Below are positions 53,699 through 62,465 of a stretch of 64,000 nucleotides of DNA, piece after piece (within the stretch, counting starts at the first letter, position 1; every line of letters starts with the position of its first letter). Location: NCBI GenBank assembly GCA_947628225.1, contig CANQYY010000001.1, positions 62,001-126,000 of the forward strand, in the 5' to 3' direction. Source of the DNA: an uncultured Lachnospiraceae bacterium (GTDB lineage Bacteria; Bacillota; Clostridia; Lachnospirales; Lachnospiraceae). Both the position numbers and the translations under genes were made by a program. The notes under the pieces were generated by a model that saw only the letters and a program-made list of their open reading frames with translations, was not told where the DNA came from and did not search any database.

Positions 53699-55476
53699 AA
53701 ATAACTCCTTTCCAAAAAGACGCTATCTTCCTTGTCCGGACATCGTATGCCTTCAATCCGGGAGGAGGCGATCAAAGAATAGTTGGTATAATAAATGACA
53801 AAGCCCGGCTTACTTCCATTTGGCTTTTTCAGATTTTTTTTCTGCGTATAGTCAATTTCCAGCTTATCCGAGCCCTTTCCCTTTGAAAAATAGGCGGCAA
53901 GGCTCGCGGCTTCCTCAAAGGTGCGGATCGGCGGTTCTTTTCCGTTGCATTTTACGATGACATGGGAGCCCGGCATGTTCTTGGCATGGAACCACCAGTC
54001 ATTTCCCGTGGCGATATGAAAAGTCAGCTCATCGTTCTGATAATTATTTTTCCCCACATAAATATCGTAGCCGTCGGAGGAAATGAAATGGAGCGGGCTG
54101 CTTTTGGGCATCCGCTGCCCCTTTTTTTTGCCGGTATTTTTTTTCTTTATATATCCGCAATCCTCCAGTTCTCTGCGGATAAACAAAAGATCTTCCTCTT
54201 TTCTGGCAATATCCAGTTCGGTCAGAATGGATTCCAGATGGGAAATTGTTTCCGATGTTTCCTGCAGCTGCAGAGTAACAGCCTCAAAGGTCCGTTTCAT
54301 TTTGTTATACCGGTTAAAATATTTATTGGCATTTTCCGATGGCGTCATCGAACAATCGATGGGGATTGTAATTTCCTGATTATCATAATAATTTATGCAG
54401 GTAAGTTTAGTATCCTCCGGAGCCAGCTGGTATCCGTATGTGTTGATTAACTCCCCGTATATTTTAAATTTTTCCCTTTTATCGGTATCCTTTAGCTGTT
54501 TGTTCTGTAAAAGCATTTTTTTGCGGCTTCGCTCCAATATCGTCGTGACCGTTCTTCTCAAATCTGTAGATTTCTGACGTATCCGGCTGATCACTTCCTT
54601 TTCCCCATAGAAGGTTTCAATAACCCGGGAAATGGAGTCATACGTCCGTCTGTCTTTCGTTTCATACATTGTCAGGGGAACCGCCGCAAATTCCAACGGC
54701 ACCGGTCCGTCAAAAATAATGCAGGGCCGGAAATTAGCGGTCTGTATATCCTCCAACAAAGAACGGTATGCGCTCATCAGGGCAGATTTCTCATTTCCAT
54801 TTAGAGAGGCGATGGGCATATCCCCGTCCAGATGGCTGCGGTAGGCAAGTTCCTGCGCGATAACAGAACTAAATCCGGTAATAGAGCCATACAATGCCTT
54901 AGCAAGGGAAACAGGCTTTTGGAATAGTTTCTGATTCCATAACTCTGTTGTTATGTGGAAGGGATTTTCTTTGTTTTTCGTATTCGGGATAAAATATTTT
55001 CTCCCCGGGAGCACTTCCCGGACAGAGCTTATTATGCCGTTAATATGCTTGATGCTGTCCACAATCTGATTGGCGTCATCGACAAAGATAATATTACTGT
55101 GCTTACCCATAATTTCAACCATCAGGGATTTTTGTACCAGATCCCCCAGTTCATTCAGGTTTTCCATTTGGAGCTGTATCACTCTTTCAAAGCCAATCTG
55201 GTTTATTCCAATAATTCTTGCTCCATTTAAATGTTTTCGCAAAAGCATGCAAAAATTAGGAGCCGTCAGCGGAGAGGGCTTCGGTTTTTCGGTCAGATGC
55301 ATGAGGGGGAGAGAAGCATTGGCAGAAATCTGCAGTTTATACGTTGTTTTATTATTTTTTACCGTCAGCAGGAGCTCGTCGGATTCCGGCTGTGCAATTT
55401 TTTGTATATGCCCGTTTAAAAGGCGCTCCCTCAATTCCTGCACCAGGGCCGCTATGGTAATTCCGTCAAAAGCCAT
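53695..55476 (-). CDS. rqcH: Rqc2 homolog RqcH (NFACT/FbpA family)
   Basis: 593 residues. RqcH binds split 50S subunits with stalled peptidyl-tRNA and adds alanine tails that mark the chains for degradation. The start MAFDGITIAAL at 55476 is nine bases after GGAGG; an ATG three codons earlier abuts that site. Family motifs include NFCMLLRKHLNGARI, a coiled-coil region (about 280-440) and the C-terminal NFACT-R domain with GNDWWFHAKNMPGSHVI-type sequence. Older annotations call it fibronectin-binding protein. Confidence 0.9.
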   Translation of the reverse strand: MAFDGITIAALVQELRERLLNGHIQKIAQPESDELLLTVKNNKTTYKLQISANASLPLMHLTEKPKPSPLTAPNFCMLLRKHLNGARIIGINQIGFERVIQLQMENLNELGDLVQKSLMVEIMGKHSNIIFVDDANQIVDSIKHINGIISSVREVLPGRKYFIPNTKNKENPFHITTELWNQKLFQKPVSLAKALYGSITGFSSVIAQELAYRSHLDGDMPIASLNGNEKSALMSAYRSLLEDIQTANFRPCIIFDGPVPLEFAAVPLTMYETKDRRTYDSISRVIETFYGEKEVISRIRQKSTDLRRTVTTILERSRKKMLLQNKQLKDTDKREKFKIYGELINTYGYQLAPEDTKLTCINYYDNQEITIPIDCSMTPSENANKYFNRYNKMKRTFEAVTLQLQETSETISHLESILTELDIARKEEDLLFIRRELEDCGYIKKKNTGKKKGQRMPKSSPLHFISSDGYDIYVGKNNYQNDELTFHIATGNDWWFHAKNMPGSHVIVKCNGKEPPIRTFEEAASLAAYFSKGKGSDKLEIDYTQKKNLKKPNGSKPGFVIYYTNYSLIASSRIEGIRCPDKEDSVFLERSYL

Positions 55477-55558
55477 AGTTATCATCCTCCTTCACACCGT
55501 CTATTATACTATAACCGAGGGGGGAAAAAAAGCAGAATTAAAAGAAATCCATGAATTC

Positions 55559-55587
55559 TTGACTTATTCCCTGGTTTGCTCTATAAT
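55559..55587 (+). promoter_or_regulatory. Promoter of yicC-remA-gmk-lepB-rpoZ operon
   Basis: TTGACT and TATAAT with a 17-bp spacer, 37 bases before the yicC-like start codon. Confidence 0.85.
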
Positions 55588-55624
55588 AAAACGGTATGCG
55601 GTATTATACTATTGGGAGGATGCT

Positions 55625-56503
55625 ATGATTCAAAGTATGACAGGTTTTGGCAGAGGAGAAGTAAGTAATGACCGGTATAAGGTTGTGATTGAGATGAAAT
55701 CCGTCAATCACCGTTACTGCGATATTATGGTCCGGCTGCCCAGGAAACTGAATTTTTTTGAAACAGCGATCCGAAATCAGATAAAAACCTTTGCCAACCG
55801 GGGAAAAATAGATGTGTTTGTCAGTTTTGAAGATTTGGCGGAAGCAAACACCAGTGTACAATATAACAGAGAAACAGCGGAGCGGTATCTTCAGGGAATC
55901 CGGCAGATATCCCGGGATTTTTCACTGGAGGACCGGGTAGACGCCTATATGCTTTCCCGTTTTCCGGAGGTATTTACGACAGAGGAAACGGATTTGGATG
56001 AAGACGCGGTTACCGGAGTGATCGGGGAGGCCCTGGCGCTTGCCGGAAGGCAGTTTTGTGAAAGCAGAAGAGCAGAAGGGGAAAAGCTTCAGAAGGATTT
56101 GCTCCAAAAGCTGGATACGGTTTATCAATATGCCGAAGAAATTGAAAAACGTGAACCGAAAATCCTTTCTGAATACCGGAAAAAGCTGACGGATAAGGTG
56201 TCGGAGCTGTTAGGGGATACGAAAATAGATGACAATGTCCTGGCGACGGAGTTAGTTATTTATGCGGATAAAATTTGTGTGGACGAAGAACTTGTCCGCC
56301 TGAAGACACATATTATACATATGAAAGAAACCCTGCAGATGTCGGAAAGCGTTGGCAGGAAGTTAGATTTTCTAACCCAGGAAATGAATCGTGAGGCTAA
56401 TACGATTTTATCAAAATCGAATGATATTGAAGTTTCAAATTTAGGAATTGATGTAAAGACGGAAATTGAAAAGATCCGGGAACAGATTCAGAATATCGAA
56501 TAA
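55625..56503 (+). CDS. YicC/YloC family endoribonuclease
   Basis: 292 residues. The ATG at 55625 follows GGGAGG; the frame runs far upstream into the antisense of rqcH, which is not coding. N-terminal IQSMTGFGRGEV and SVNHRYCDIMVRLPR are diagnostic, and the C-terminus has KLDFLTQEMNREANTILSKS. YicC proteins are metal-dependent endoribonucleases. The gene opens the conserved cluster with remA, gmk and rpoZ. Confidence 0.9.
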   Translation: MIQSMTGFGRGEVSNDRYKVVIEMKSVNHRYCDIMVRLPRKLNFFETAIRNQIKTFANRGKIDVFVSFEDLAEANTSVQYNRETAERYLQGIRQISRDFSLEDRVDAYMLSRFPEVFTTEETDLDEDAVTGVIGEALALAGRQFCESRRAEGEKLQKDLLQKLDTVYQYAEEIEKREPKILSEYRKKLTDKVSELLGDTKIDDNVLATELVIYADKICVDEELVRLKTHIIHMKETLQMSESVGRKLDFLTQEMNREANTILSKSNDIEVSNLGIDVKTEIEKIREQIQNIE

Positions 56504-56514
56504 CGAGGTAAGGA

Positions 56515-56763
56515 ATGGCTTTTATTAATATCGGTTACGGCAATGTAGTAAACAGTGATAAAGTATGCAGTATTGTAAGTCCGGATGCAGCGCCGGTAAA
56601 GCGTATGATCCAGAATGCAAAGGACAAGGGGGACGCTATTGACGGAACCTGTGGAAGAAAGACAAAGGCGGTGCTGGTTATGGAAAACCACTCCCTTGTA
56701 TTATCTTCTTTATTACCGGAAACGATTGCCTCCCGCATGAATTCGGAGGACGAAAGGAGATAG
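56515..56763 (+). CDS. remA: RemA/DUF370 DNA-binding regulator
   Basis: 82 residues. In Bacillus, RemA is a ring-forming DNA-binding protein that activates biofilm matrix and osmoprotection genes. Motifs: INIGYGNVVNSDKVCSIVSP, KRMIQNAKDKG, DGTCGRKTKAVLVMEN. It starts 11 bases after yicC, and gmk follows after six bases, the standard Firmicutes order. What it controls in an anaerobe without Bacillus-type matrix genes is unclear. Confidence 0.9.
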   Translation: MAFINIGYGNVVNSDKVCSIVSPDAAPVKRMIQNAKDKGDAIDGTCGRKTKAVLVMENHSLVLSSLLPETIASRMNSEDERR

Positions 56764-56769
56764 CGGTTT

Positions 56770-57399
56770 ATGGGAAAAAAAGGTATCTTAACGGTTATTT
56801 CCGGTTTTTCCGGAGCGGGTAAAGGTACGATAATGAAAGAACTGGTGAAAAAGTACCCCTACTTTCTTTCTGTTTCAGCCACGACAAGGCCGCCGAGAGA
56901 AGGAGAAACAGACGGGGAGGATTATTTTTTCCATACAAGGGAAGAGTTTGAGCGCATGATCGCAGCAGGAGAACTGATTGAATATGCGGAATATGTGGGA
57001 AATTATTACGGTACCCCAAAGGCGGCGGTAGAGAAGCAGTTAAGGGACGGAAAGGATGTCCTGCTGGAAATCGAAATGCAGGGCGGCATGTTGGTGAAAG
57101 AACAATTTCCGGACGCGCTCCTTTTATTTGTCGCACCACCCTCCGCTGAGATTTTAAAGGCAAGGCTCAATGGACGCGGAACAGAATCCGTAGAAGAGAT
57201 AGAAAAGCGTTTACAACGCGCCTCGGAAGAAGTTACCTATATGAAATCCTATGATTATATTATAGTAAATAATGAGTTAGAGAAAGCCGTAGAGCAGGTT
57301 CATTCTATTATTGTGAATGAGCATTGCCGCACGGGATATTGCACCGAATTGATAACAATGATGGAGTCTGAACTAACTCAATTTGCGAAGGGGGATTGA
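56770..57399 (+). CDS. gmk: Guanylate kinase
   Basis: 209 residues. It phosphorylates GMP to GDP with ATP. Walker A is GFSGAGKGT (residues 12-20); other motifs are SVSATTRPPREGETDGEDY and LLEIEMQGG. The start follows GGAGATAGCGG. LepB begins one base after its stop. Confidence 0.95.
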   Translation: MGKKGILTVISGFSGAGKGTIMKELVKKYPYFLSVSATTRPPREGETDGEDYFFHTREEFERMIAAGELIEYAEYVGNYYGTPKAAVEKQLRDGKDVLLEIEMQGGMLVKEQFPDALLLFVAPPSAEILKARLNGRGTESVEEIEKRLQRASEEVTYMKSYDYIIVNNELEKAVEQVHSIIVNEHCRTGYCTELITMMESELTQFAKGD

Positions 57400-57400
57400 C

Positions 57401-58012
57401 ATGAGCAGCGAAGCGGAAACAGAAAACCGGAAGGACACCGAACCTAATGGGAAGGAAAAAAAGAAGCGTTCACTCATTAGCTATATTGCAGAAGGGCTTA
57501 TCTATGTAGCGTTGATTGTTGTTTGCGTATATGTAGTTCCCAATTATGTACTGCAGCGCACCGTAGTCAGCGGCGAGTCCATGGAAGATACGCTCCATGA
57601 TGGCGAGAGCCTTTTGGTAGATAAACTGACATACCGGTTCAGCGATCCGAAGCGTTATGATATTATTGTGTTTTATCCAAAGGGAAAAAGCGTAGACGAA
57701 TATTTTGTAAAGCGAATTTACGGATTGCCCGGCGAAACGATACAGATTACCGATAATACCATTTATATCAATGGGAAAGCAATCGAGGATCCTTATCCAA
57801 AGGACGCCATGAGCGACGGCGGTCTGGCGGAAAAGCCATATACGTTAAAACAAGATGAATATTTTGTACTGGGAGATCATCGCTCCGTCAGCTTAGACAG
57901 CCGTACAACATCACAGGAGGACCCGGATGGACCGGGACCGGTAAAGTTTGAGAATATTGCCGGCAAGGTATTTTTAAGGATTTGGCCATTAAGCAAATTC
58001 GGAATACCGTAA
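57401..58012 (+). CDS. lepB: Signal peptidase I
   Basis: 203 residues. It cleaves signal peptides on the outer face of the membrane. A charged N-terminal tail (1-24) and one membrane segment (about 28-46) precede the catalytic Ser60 (SGESMEDTL) and Lys104 (YFVKRIYGLPGE); GDHRSVSLDSR forms the last conserved box. ATG 57401 follows GAAGGGGG within gmk. Its position between gmk and rpoZ is unusual. Export substrates in this window include the LRR proteins and the amidase. Confidence 0.95.
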   Translation: MSSEAETENRKDTEPNGKEKKKRSLISYIAEGLIYVALIVVCVYVVPNYVLQRTVVSGESMEDTLHDGESLLVDKLTYRFSDPKRYDIIVFYPKGKSVDEYFVKRIYGLPGETIQITDNTIYINGKAIEDPYPKDAMSDGGLAEKPYTLKQDEYFVLGDHRSVSLDSRTTSQEDPDGPGPVKFENIAGKVFLRIWPLSKFGIP

Positions 58013-58064
58013 TTGTCCGGAAATAATAAATATAGGTACCATAATTGGAAAGGAGCAGATAACT

Positions 58065-58322
58065 ATGTTACATCCGTCTTATACAGATTTAATGAATATT
58101 GCCAACAGTGAGGTAGAACAGGGAGAGCAGCCGGTTGTCAACAGCCGTTATTCTATTGTCCTTGCCACCGCCAAGAGGGCAAGGCAGATTATTGCAGGCT
58201 CGGAGCCTCTGACAGAAAAACCATCTTGTCCAAAGCCTCTCTCGATTGCCATCGATGAACTTTCCTCCAGCGCGATTAAAATTGACGCGGAGGAAGAGGA
58301 AAACGACAGGGATTTGTCCTGA
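58065..58322 (+). CDS. rpoZ: RNA polymerase omega subunit
   Basis: 85 residues; AAAGGAG precedes the ATG. Omega helps assemble the beta' subunit. The core motif SRYSIVLATAKRARQI is present (residues 27-42), followed by KPLSIAIDEL and an acidic end. It closes the operon before a strong terminator. Confidence 0.93.
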   Translation: MLHPSYTDLMNIANSEVEQGEQPVVNSRYSIVLATAKRARQIIAGSEPLTEKPSCPKPLSIAIDELSSSAIKIDAEEEENDRDLS

Positions 58323-58350
58323 ATTATTGCAGAATCATAAGAATTATAAC

Positions 58351-58381
58351 AAAAAACCCGAAAATATTTTCGGGTTTTTTT
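58351..58381 (+). terminator. Terminator after rpoZ
   Basis: AAAAAACCCGAAAA pairs with TTTTCGGGTTTTTT, a symmetric hairpin with flanking A and T tracts that can work in both directions. Confidence 0.9.
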
Positions 58382-58391
58382 ATGTTTTCTA

Positions 58392-58438
58392 TTGACAAAC
58401 ATTTGTTCATGTCTTATACTGTATGTAAACATTCGTTC
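58392..58438 (+). promoter_or_regulatory. SOS promoter with LexA boxes upstream of the yneA-like gene
   Basis: TTGACA (58392-58397) and TATACT (58415-58420) have 17-bp spacing. AAACATTTGTTC (58397-58408) lies between them and AAACATTCGTTC (58427-58438) just downstream, exactly 30 bp apart; both match the Gram-positive LexA pattern GAACnnnnGTTC except for one base. A half-site ATATGTTCG follows at 58444. LexA bound here would block transcription until DNA damage. Confidence 0.8.
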
Positions 58439-58470
58439 GTATCATATGTTCGATAAAAGGAGTGAGTATT

Positions 58471-58779
58471 ATGAAACAGCATACAATAATAAAAAATTCA
58501 TTTATTTTTCTTATCCCTGCCGTATTGTTCCTTTTTGCCTTTTCCCTGTTTTCAAGTTCGCAGGTATCGGCAGATTCCGGTAATCTGAATACTATGAAAA
58601 GCTATGAATCCATCCTGATCCGGGAAGGGGATACCTTAACTGCGCTGGCAGACCGATATGCCGGGGACAAATCACATTTTTCCTCCCGGCAATATATGAC
58701 CGCTATTATTTCCCTGAATAACCTTTCTTCGGAATATATTGAAGCCGGCCAGTATTTATTGCTGCCAAATTACCTGTAA
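58471..58779 (+). CDS. yneA: YneA-like SOS cell division inhibitor
   Basis: 102 residues; ATG 58471 is eight bases after AAAGGAG. One N-terminal hydrophobic segment (about 9-30, signal or anchor) is followed by a LysM domain (about 46-99: ILIREGDTLTALADRY ... ISLNNLSSEYIEAGQYLLLP). Size, topology, LysM domain and LexA boxes all match YneA of Bacillus, which delays division during the SOS response. In Bacillus it is divergent from lexA; here lexA is not adjacent. A general LysM wall protein is the alternative, but the LexA boxes argue against it. Confidence 0.8.
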   Translation: MKQHTIIKNSFIFLIPAVLFLFAFSLFSSSQVSADSGNLNTMKSYESILIREGDTLTALADRYAGDKSHFSSRQYMTAIISLNNLSSEYIEAGQYLLLPNYL

Positions 58780-58789
58780 GACATATAAT

Positions 58790-58817
58790 TTGACAGCCTC
58801 AAAATAATTTTTATGCT
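58790..58817 (+). promoter_or_regulatory. Candidate promoter of the amidase gene
   Basis: TTGACA and TATGCT with a 16-bp spacer, 148 bases before the start. Between it and the gene lies an inverted repeat ATGACA/TGTCAT (58898-58915) that could be an operator. A weaker TTGATA...TATAGG pair at 58922-58951 is another candidate. Confidence 0.5.
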
Positions 58818-58964
58818 CGCGGCAAAAAGGAAAGGGCGTACCGCTATAAGGACAAAGACAGTAGAAAAATGTAAAGGATTGTAAAATTTTCAGACAGATG
58901 ACAAATTTCTGTCATTACCATTTGATATGCTTCACTGTATTAAAGTATAGGAGATGAGTAGTTT

Positions 58965-61178
58965 ATGCAGTCCAACATATCGGGAAAGAAGAAAAAAATA
59001 CGGCTCTTTTTTTTGCTGCTGCTTTTATTTGCCGCAGGCCTCAGCGTCAGTTCCGGCATTTCGTCAAAAGCTGCCAGCAGTGTGAAAATTCGCTATAATG
59101 GAAAGACATACAAAAACAAGAGTAAGAAACGTACGGTAAAATATAATTCAAAAACCGTTTCTAAGAAAGCATATAAAGCTCTGATCATAAAAAAATCTTA
59201 TATGGTGCCTTACAGCCATGTATTTAAAAAAGGGGTAAAGGCAAAGTGCCGTTATGTAAAGAAAAAGAAAACCCTTACGATCTCGAAAAATAATGTTACC
59301 ATTAAAATGAAGATTGGTAAAAAAACGGCGACGGTAAACGGGAAAAAGACGAAACTCCCAACGGCGCCGCTGTCCGTGCGATATGTTTCCAAGAAAAAGA
59401 CCATGATTTTTGTTCCGGTTGCCTTTGTGGCAAAAACGTTGCACTTATCCTATGAAAAAAAAGGCTCCGGTATTTATCTGGGAGCCCCATTGCAGATCGC
59501 TTATGACGGCAAGACTACATATTACTCAGGAGTACAGGGGAGCATTTACTACAATCACAAAAATTATAAACTGTCCTCCCTGCCGGTGATTAAATTATCC
59601 GGAAGTATGTATATGCCCGCAGAAGAAACGATAAACAATATTTTAAATCTGGAATATGATTATAATGCCTCCACAGGAAAAATCACGATTACAAACGAGG
59701 ATCTTGATATAGAATTTGTCTGTTATGTAAATTCCAAACAGGCGCTTTTGAATTCTAAACAGGTTGCTCTGAATGCGCCTGTTAAAATAATTAAAAATGT
59801 TAAAAAGAATAAAAATATTGTTTCACTCCCGGCATCAAAGACTTTAAAGTATTTAAACTACACCCGTGAGTGGAAAAAATCACAGAAATATTATTTGGCG
59901 CAATCCAAGTCCTTTTTTGACTGGCAGGCGAAGCTGACAGACTCTCAGCAGGCGGATACCGAAACCAATCATATTTATGCGGTAAACGCTTCCTATTCAC
60001 AGTCCAATGGAACGGGAGCCGTTAATTTTAAAGTTACAGGCTCAGGCAGTGAAATTATGAAAACCCTGACAGTTAAGCGTTCCGGAAATGTTATTACCGT
60101 TACCATACCAAAATCAAAGTATCTGTTAGATAAACATTCCTTCCGGAATTTTGGGGAAATAGTAGCGAAATATGAGGTTACGAGCACAAAGGACAATGTG
60201 GTTATTACCTTAACCTGTACGGCCGTGGCGGATTATTCCTATACGGTACAAAAAAATACCCTGGAGCTGAATGTTTTGTACACCTATGGCAATAGTTCCG
60301 GCAGCGTGATCAATTATTCACTGTCTATCCCGAAGCCCCCCAATACGACGATTGCCAATGTTTCAAATCAGGATTTGTATGCCAGCAAGAAGTTCCAGAT
60401 TATTATCCAGGGCGACCACGTTGACTTTTTTAAGAAAACGCCGATTATTATTAATAATAATTCCATAAAAAATATTGCGATAACAAAAAGCGGTTCTAAC
60501 ACGGTTATCACAGTTACCACCTCCTCGCTGAGAGGATATAAAATTTATGAGCGGGGCAATAATTTTGTCGTATCCGTCGGAGCGCCGAAAAATATATATA
60601 AATCCATCGTTGTACTGGATGCGGGACATGGCGGGTTCGACCCCGGCGCCCAGCATAAGAAGACCAATGAAAAGGATTTAACGTATAAAATCATTTATAC
60701 GCTGATGAAACCTTATTTTTCCTCCAATGCGCCGGATATTAAAGTATATTGGACAAGAACCAGCGATGTTTTTGTAACTCTTGCCAATCGAGCCGCCTTT
60801 GCAAAAAGCGTGGGAGCGGATGTTTTCATCAGCCTGCACATGAATTCAGCTTCGTCTTCCTCGGCAAACGGCACGGAAGTCTATTATTCGGTTTCCAATA
60901 ATGCGAAAAGTTTTGGCAGCCTTACCAGCAAGAAAATGGCGACCTTATTTAAAAACCGTCTGATAAGCGACCTTAATACGAAAAACAGAGGGGTAAAATC
61001 CGCCGGCTACTATGTTTTAAAGCATAATACCGTTCCTTCCATTTTAATTGAACTTGGTTTTATTTCCGGTAGCAGCGATTATTCCAAGTTAATCAACCCT
61101 TCTTTTCAGAGTAAGGCGGCAAAATCGATATATAACGGAATTGTTTCCCTGTTTTCTACTTATCGTACCGGACGATGA
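58965..61178 (+). CDS. N-acetylmuramoyl-L-alanine amidase with copper-amine-oxidase-like N-terminal domains
   Basis: 737 residues. A signal peptide (about 1-37) is followed by a very Lys-rich region with copper-amine-oxidase-N-like repeats (PYSHVFKKGVKAK ... RYVSKKKTMIFVPVAFVAKTL and a second set near 185-245), then a beta-rich AMIN-like region (about 340-540). The C-terminal Amidase_3 domain has its zinc and catalytic residues: His555 (LDAGHGGFDPGA), Glu569 (NEKDL), His625 (SLHMNS) and Glu696 (ILIELGF). It should cut the amide bond between MurNAc and the stem peptide, in wall turnover or daughter-cell separation. The Lys-rich part probably holds it to the anionic wall. Confidence 0.9.
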   Translation: MQSNISGKKKKIRLFFLLLLLFAAGLSVSSGISSKAASSVKIRYNGKTYKNKSKKRTVKYNSKTVSKKAYKALIIKKSYMVPYSHVFKKGVKAKCRYVKKKKTLTISKNNVTIKMKIGKKTATVNGKKTKLPTAPLSVRYVSKKKTMIFVPVAFVAKTLHLSYEKKGSGIYLGAPLQIAYDGKTTYYSGVQGSIYYNHKNYKLSSLPVIKLSGSMYMPAEETINNILNLEYDYNASTGKITITNEDLDIEFVCYVNSKQALLNSKQVALNAPVKIIKNVKKNKNIVSLPASKTLKYLNYTREWKKSQKYYLAQSKSFFDWQAKLTDSQQADTETNHIYAVNASYSQSNGTGAVNFKVTGSGSEIMKTLTVKRSGNVITVTIPKSKYLLDKHSFRNFGEIVAKYEVTSTKDNVVITLTCTAVADYSYTVQKNTLELNVLYTYGNSSGSVINYSLSIPKPPNTTIANVSNQDLYASKKFQIIIQGDHVDFFKKTPIIINNNSIKNIAITKSGSNTVITVTTSSLRGYKIYERGNNFVVSVGAPKNIYKSIVVLDAGHGGFDPGAQHKKTNEKDLTYKIIYTLMKPYFSSNAPDIKVYWTRTSDVFVTLANRAAFAKSVGADVFISLHMNSASSSSANGTEVYYSVSNNAKSFGSLTSKKMATLFKNRLISDLNTKNRGVKSAGYYVLKHNTVPSILIELGFISGSSDYSKLINPSFQSKAAKSIYNGIVSLFSTYRTGR

Positions 61179-61180
61179 AA

Positions 61181-61206
61181 AAGGGGCGCATTCCTCAGCG
61201 CCCCTT
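61181..61206 (-). terminator. Terminator of the XerC/D-like gene
   Basis: AAGGGGCGC and GCGCCCCTT pair; the T run lies on the reverse strand, so this stem mainly ends the recombinase transcript and only poorly the amidase transcript. Confidence 0.7.
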
Positions 61207-61228
61207 AAAAAAGCTCATATTTTTTGAT

Positions 61229-62296
61229 TTAAGCATCTGTTTTGCGAAGGGATACAGCAGACGCGGCGCGCCGTTTTCTGTCTTCTTCCAGGGCCGCATA
61301 ATGCTTTCTGGTGGTGTTTACATCATTATGCCCGAGGACTTCCGCCACCAGATAAATATCCCCGGTTTCCCGATACAGGCTGGTGCCGTAGGTGCTCCGC
61401 AGTTTATGGGGAGTAATATGTTTGATTGTTGTGACATGTTTGGCGCAGTCCGACACAAGATTTTCTATAGCCTGAACACACATCCGACGCTTTTGTACTG
61501 AAAGAAATAAGGCGTGTTCATGGCCTTCTTTTGCCGCGACCTGCTTTCGCTCAACAAAATAATCGTAAAGCGATTCCCTGACTTCATCTCCGAAATAGAC
61601 AAAATCCTCTTTGCCGCCTTTTCGTATTATTTTAATGCGGTTATTTTTAAAATCCAAATCCTCGAGATCCAGTCCGACACATTCCGACACACGGATTCCT
61701 GTTCCCAGCAGGAGAGTGAAGAGCGCCAGATTTCTTGTTTTGTTTTTTTCAAAATAAACCTTTTTCATTCCCGTCATTTCATCGCCGCCATGTTCCACAT
61801 AATCTAACAAATTTGCCACCTCGTCATAGTCCAGGCGGACAATTTCCCGTTTATGCAGCTTTGGCATATCGACAATTACCGTAGGATTATTCCGAATCAG
61901 TTCCCGTTTATAATAATAGTTAAAAAAGCTGCGTAAAGCAGCCAGTTTTCGATGCAGGCCGCGTTCATTATTAGTATGGGTAATACCTTCGGAATCTGTA
62001 TAATATTTCAAATATTCTAAATATTCTTCAATATCCACCGGCTGTAATTGCTCCAAATCAGTTAGTTTTATTGCCGTAATATCATTCATTTTTTGAAAAT
62101 AGGGATTTGTATCGCATAAAAAGTAAAAAAACAAACGGATGTCATATACATAGGATATCCGCGTCTTAGCGGAAGTATTCGGCTCAATGGCGCGAAAATA
62201 ATCCCTCGTAAAATTCGGCAGAGTAGCCAGAACATTACGCAGTTTTAACGTGTTTTCCCGGTTTACCTGTTCATGGTATGTCAGCTTTTTATCCAT
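61229..62296 (-). CDS. Tyrosine recombinase (XerC/XerD-like)
   Basis: 355 residues. An N-terminal SAM-like core-binding domain (about 20-140) precedes the catalytic domain with Arg202 (GTGIRVSEC), Lys226 (RKGGKED), His297 and Arg300 (PHKLRST), His323 (LGHNDVNTT) and Tyr333 (KHYAAL). RBS AAGGAGGG precedes the ATG. It is longer than classical XerC/XerD by about 50 residues but stands among housekeeping genes with its own promoter, so it may be the chromosomal dimer-resolution recombinase of this lineage; an integrase of a lost element is the alternative. Confidence 0.8.
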   Translation of the reverse strand: MDKKLTYHEQVNRENTLKLRNVLATLPNFTRDYFRAIEPNTSAKTRISYVYDIRLFFYFLCDTNPYFQKMNDITAIKLTDLEQLQPVDIEEYLEYLKYYTDSEGITHTNNERGLHRKLAALRSFFNYYYKRELIRNNPTVIVDMPKLHKREIVRLDYDEVANLLDYVEHGGDEMTGMKKVYFEKNKTRNLALFTLLLGTGIRVSECVGLDLEDLDFKNNRIKIIRKGGKEDFVYFGDEVRESLYDYFVERKQVAAKEGHEHALFLSVQKRRMCVQAIENLVSDCAKHVTTIKHITPHKLRSTYGTSLYRETGDIYLVAEVLGHNDVNTTRKHYAALEEDRKRRAASAVSLRKTDA

Positions 62297-62319
62297 AAAA
62301 ACCCTCCTTGATTACCTCT

Positions 62320-62348
62320 ATTATACTATAAAGAAAAACAAAAAGCAA
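62320..62348 (-). promoter_or_regulatory. Promoter of the XerC/D-like gene
   Basis: On the reverse strand TTGCTT and TATAAT are spaced by 17 bp, the -10 box 24 bases before the start codon. Confidence 0.7.
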
Positions 62349-62399
62349 CTCTTTTTGAAAAACTGGAGTTTGTCCAATAGAGTTATATAACAAAATCTA

Positions 62400-62428
62400 T
62401 TGTCCCCTGCCATCTATTATGCTATACT
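62400..62428 (+). promoter_or_regulatory. Promoter of the PepSY lipoprotein gene
   Basis: TTGTCC and TATACT with a 17-bp spacer, 38 bases before the start codon. Confidence 0.75.
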
Positions 62429-62465
62429 AAGAAAAAACGCAAGGAATGGAGGGATTCATTACATT

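Noticed and set aside
55070..55624. Extended N-terminus of the yicC-like frame
   Set aside because: It runs through the antisense of rqcH and the promoter at 55559; the family start and a strong ribosome binding site are at 55625.
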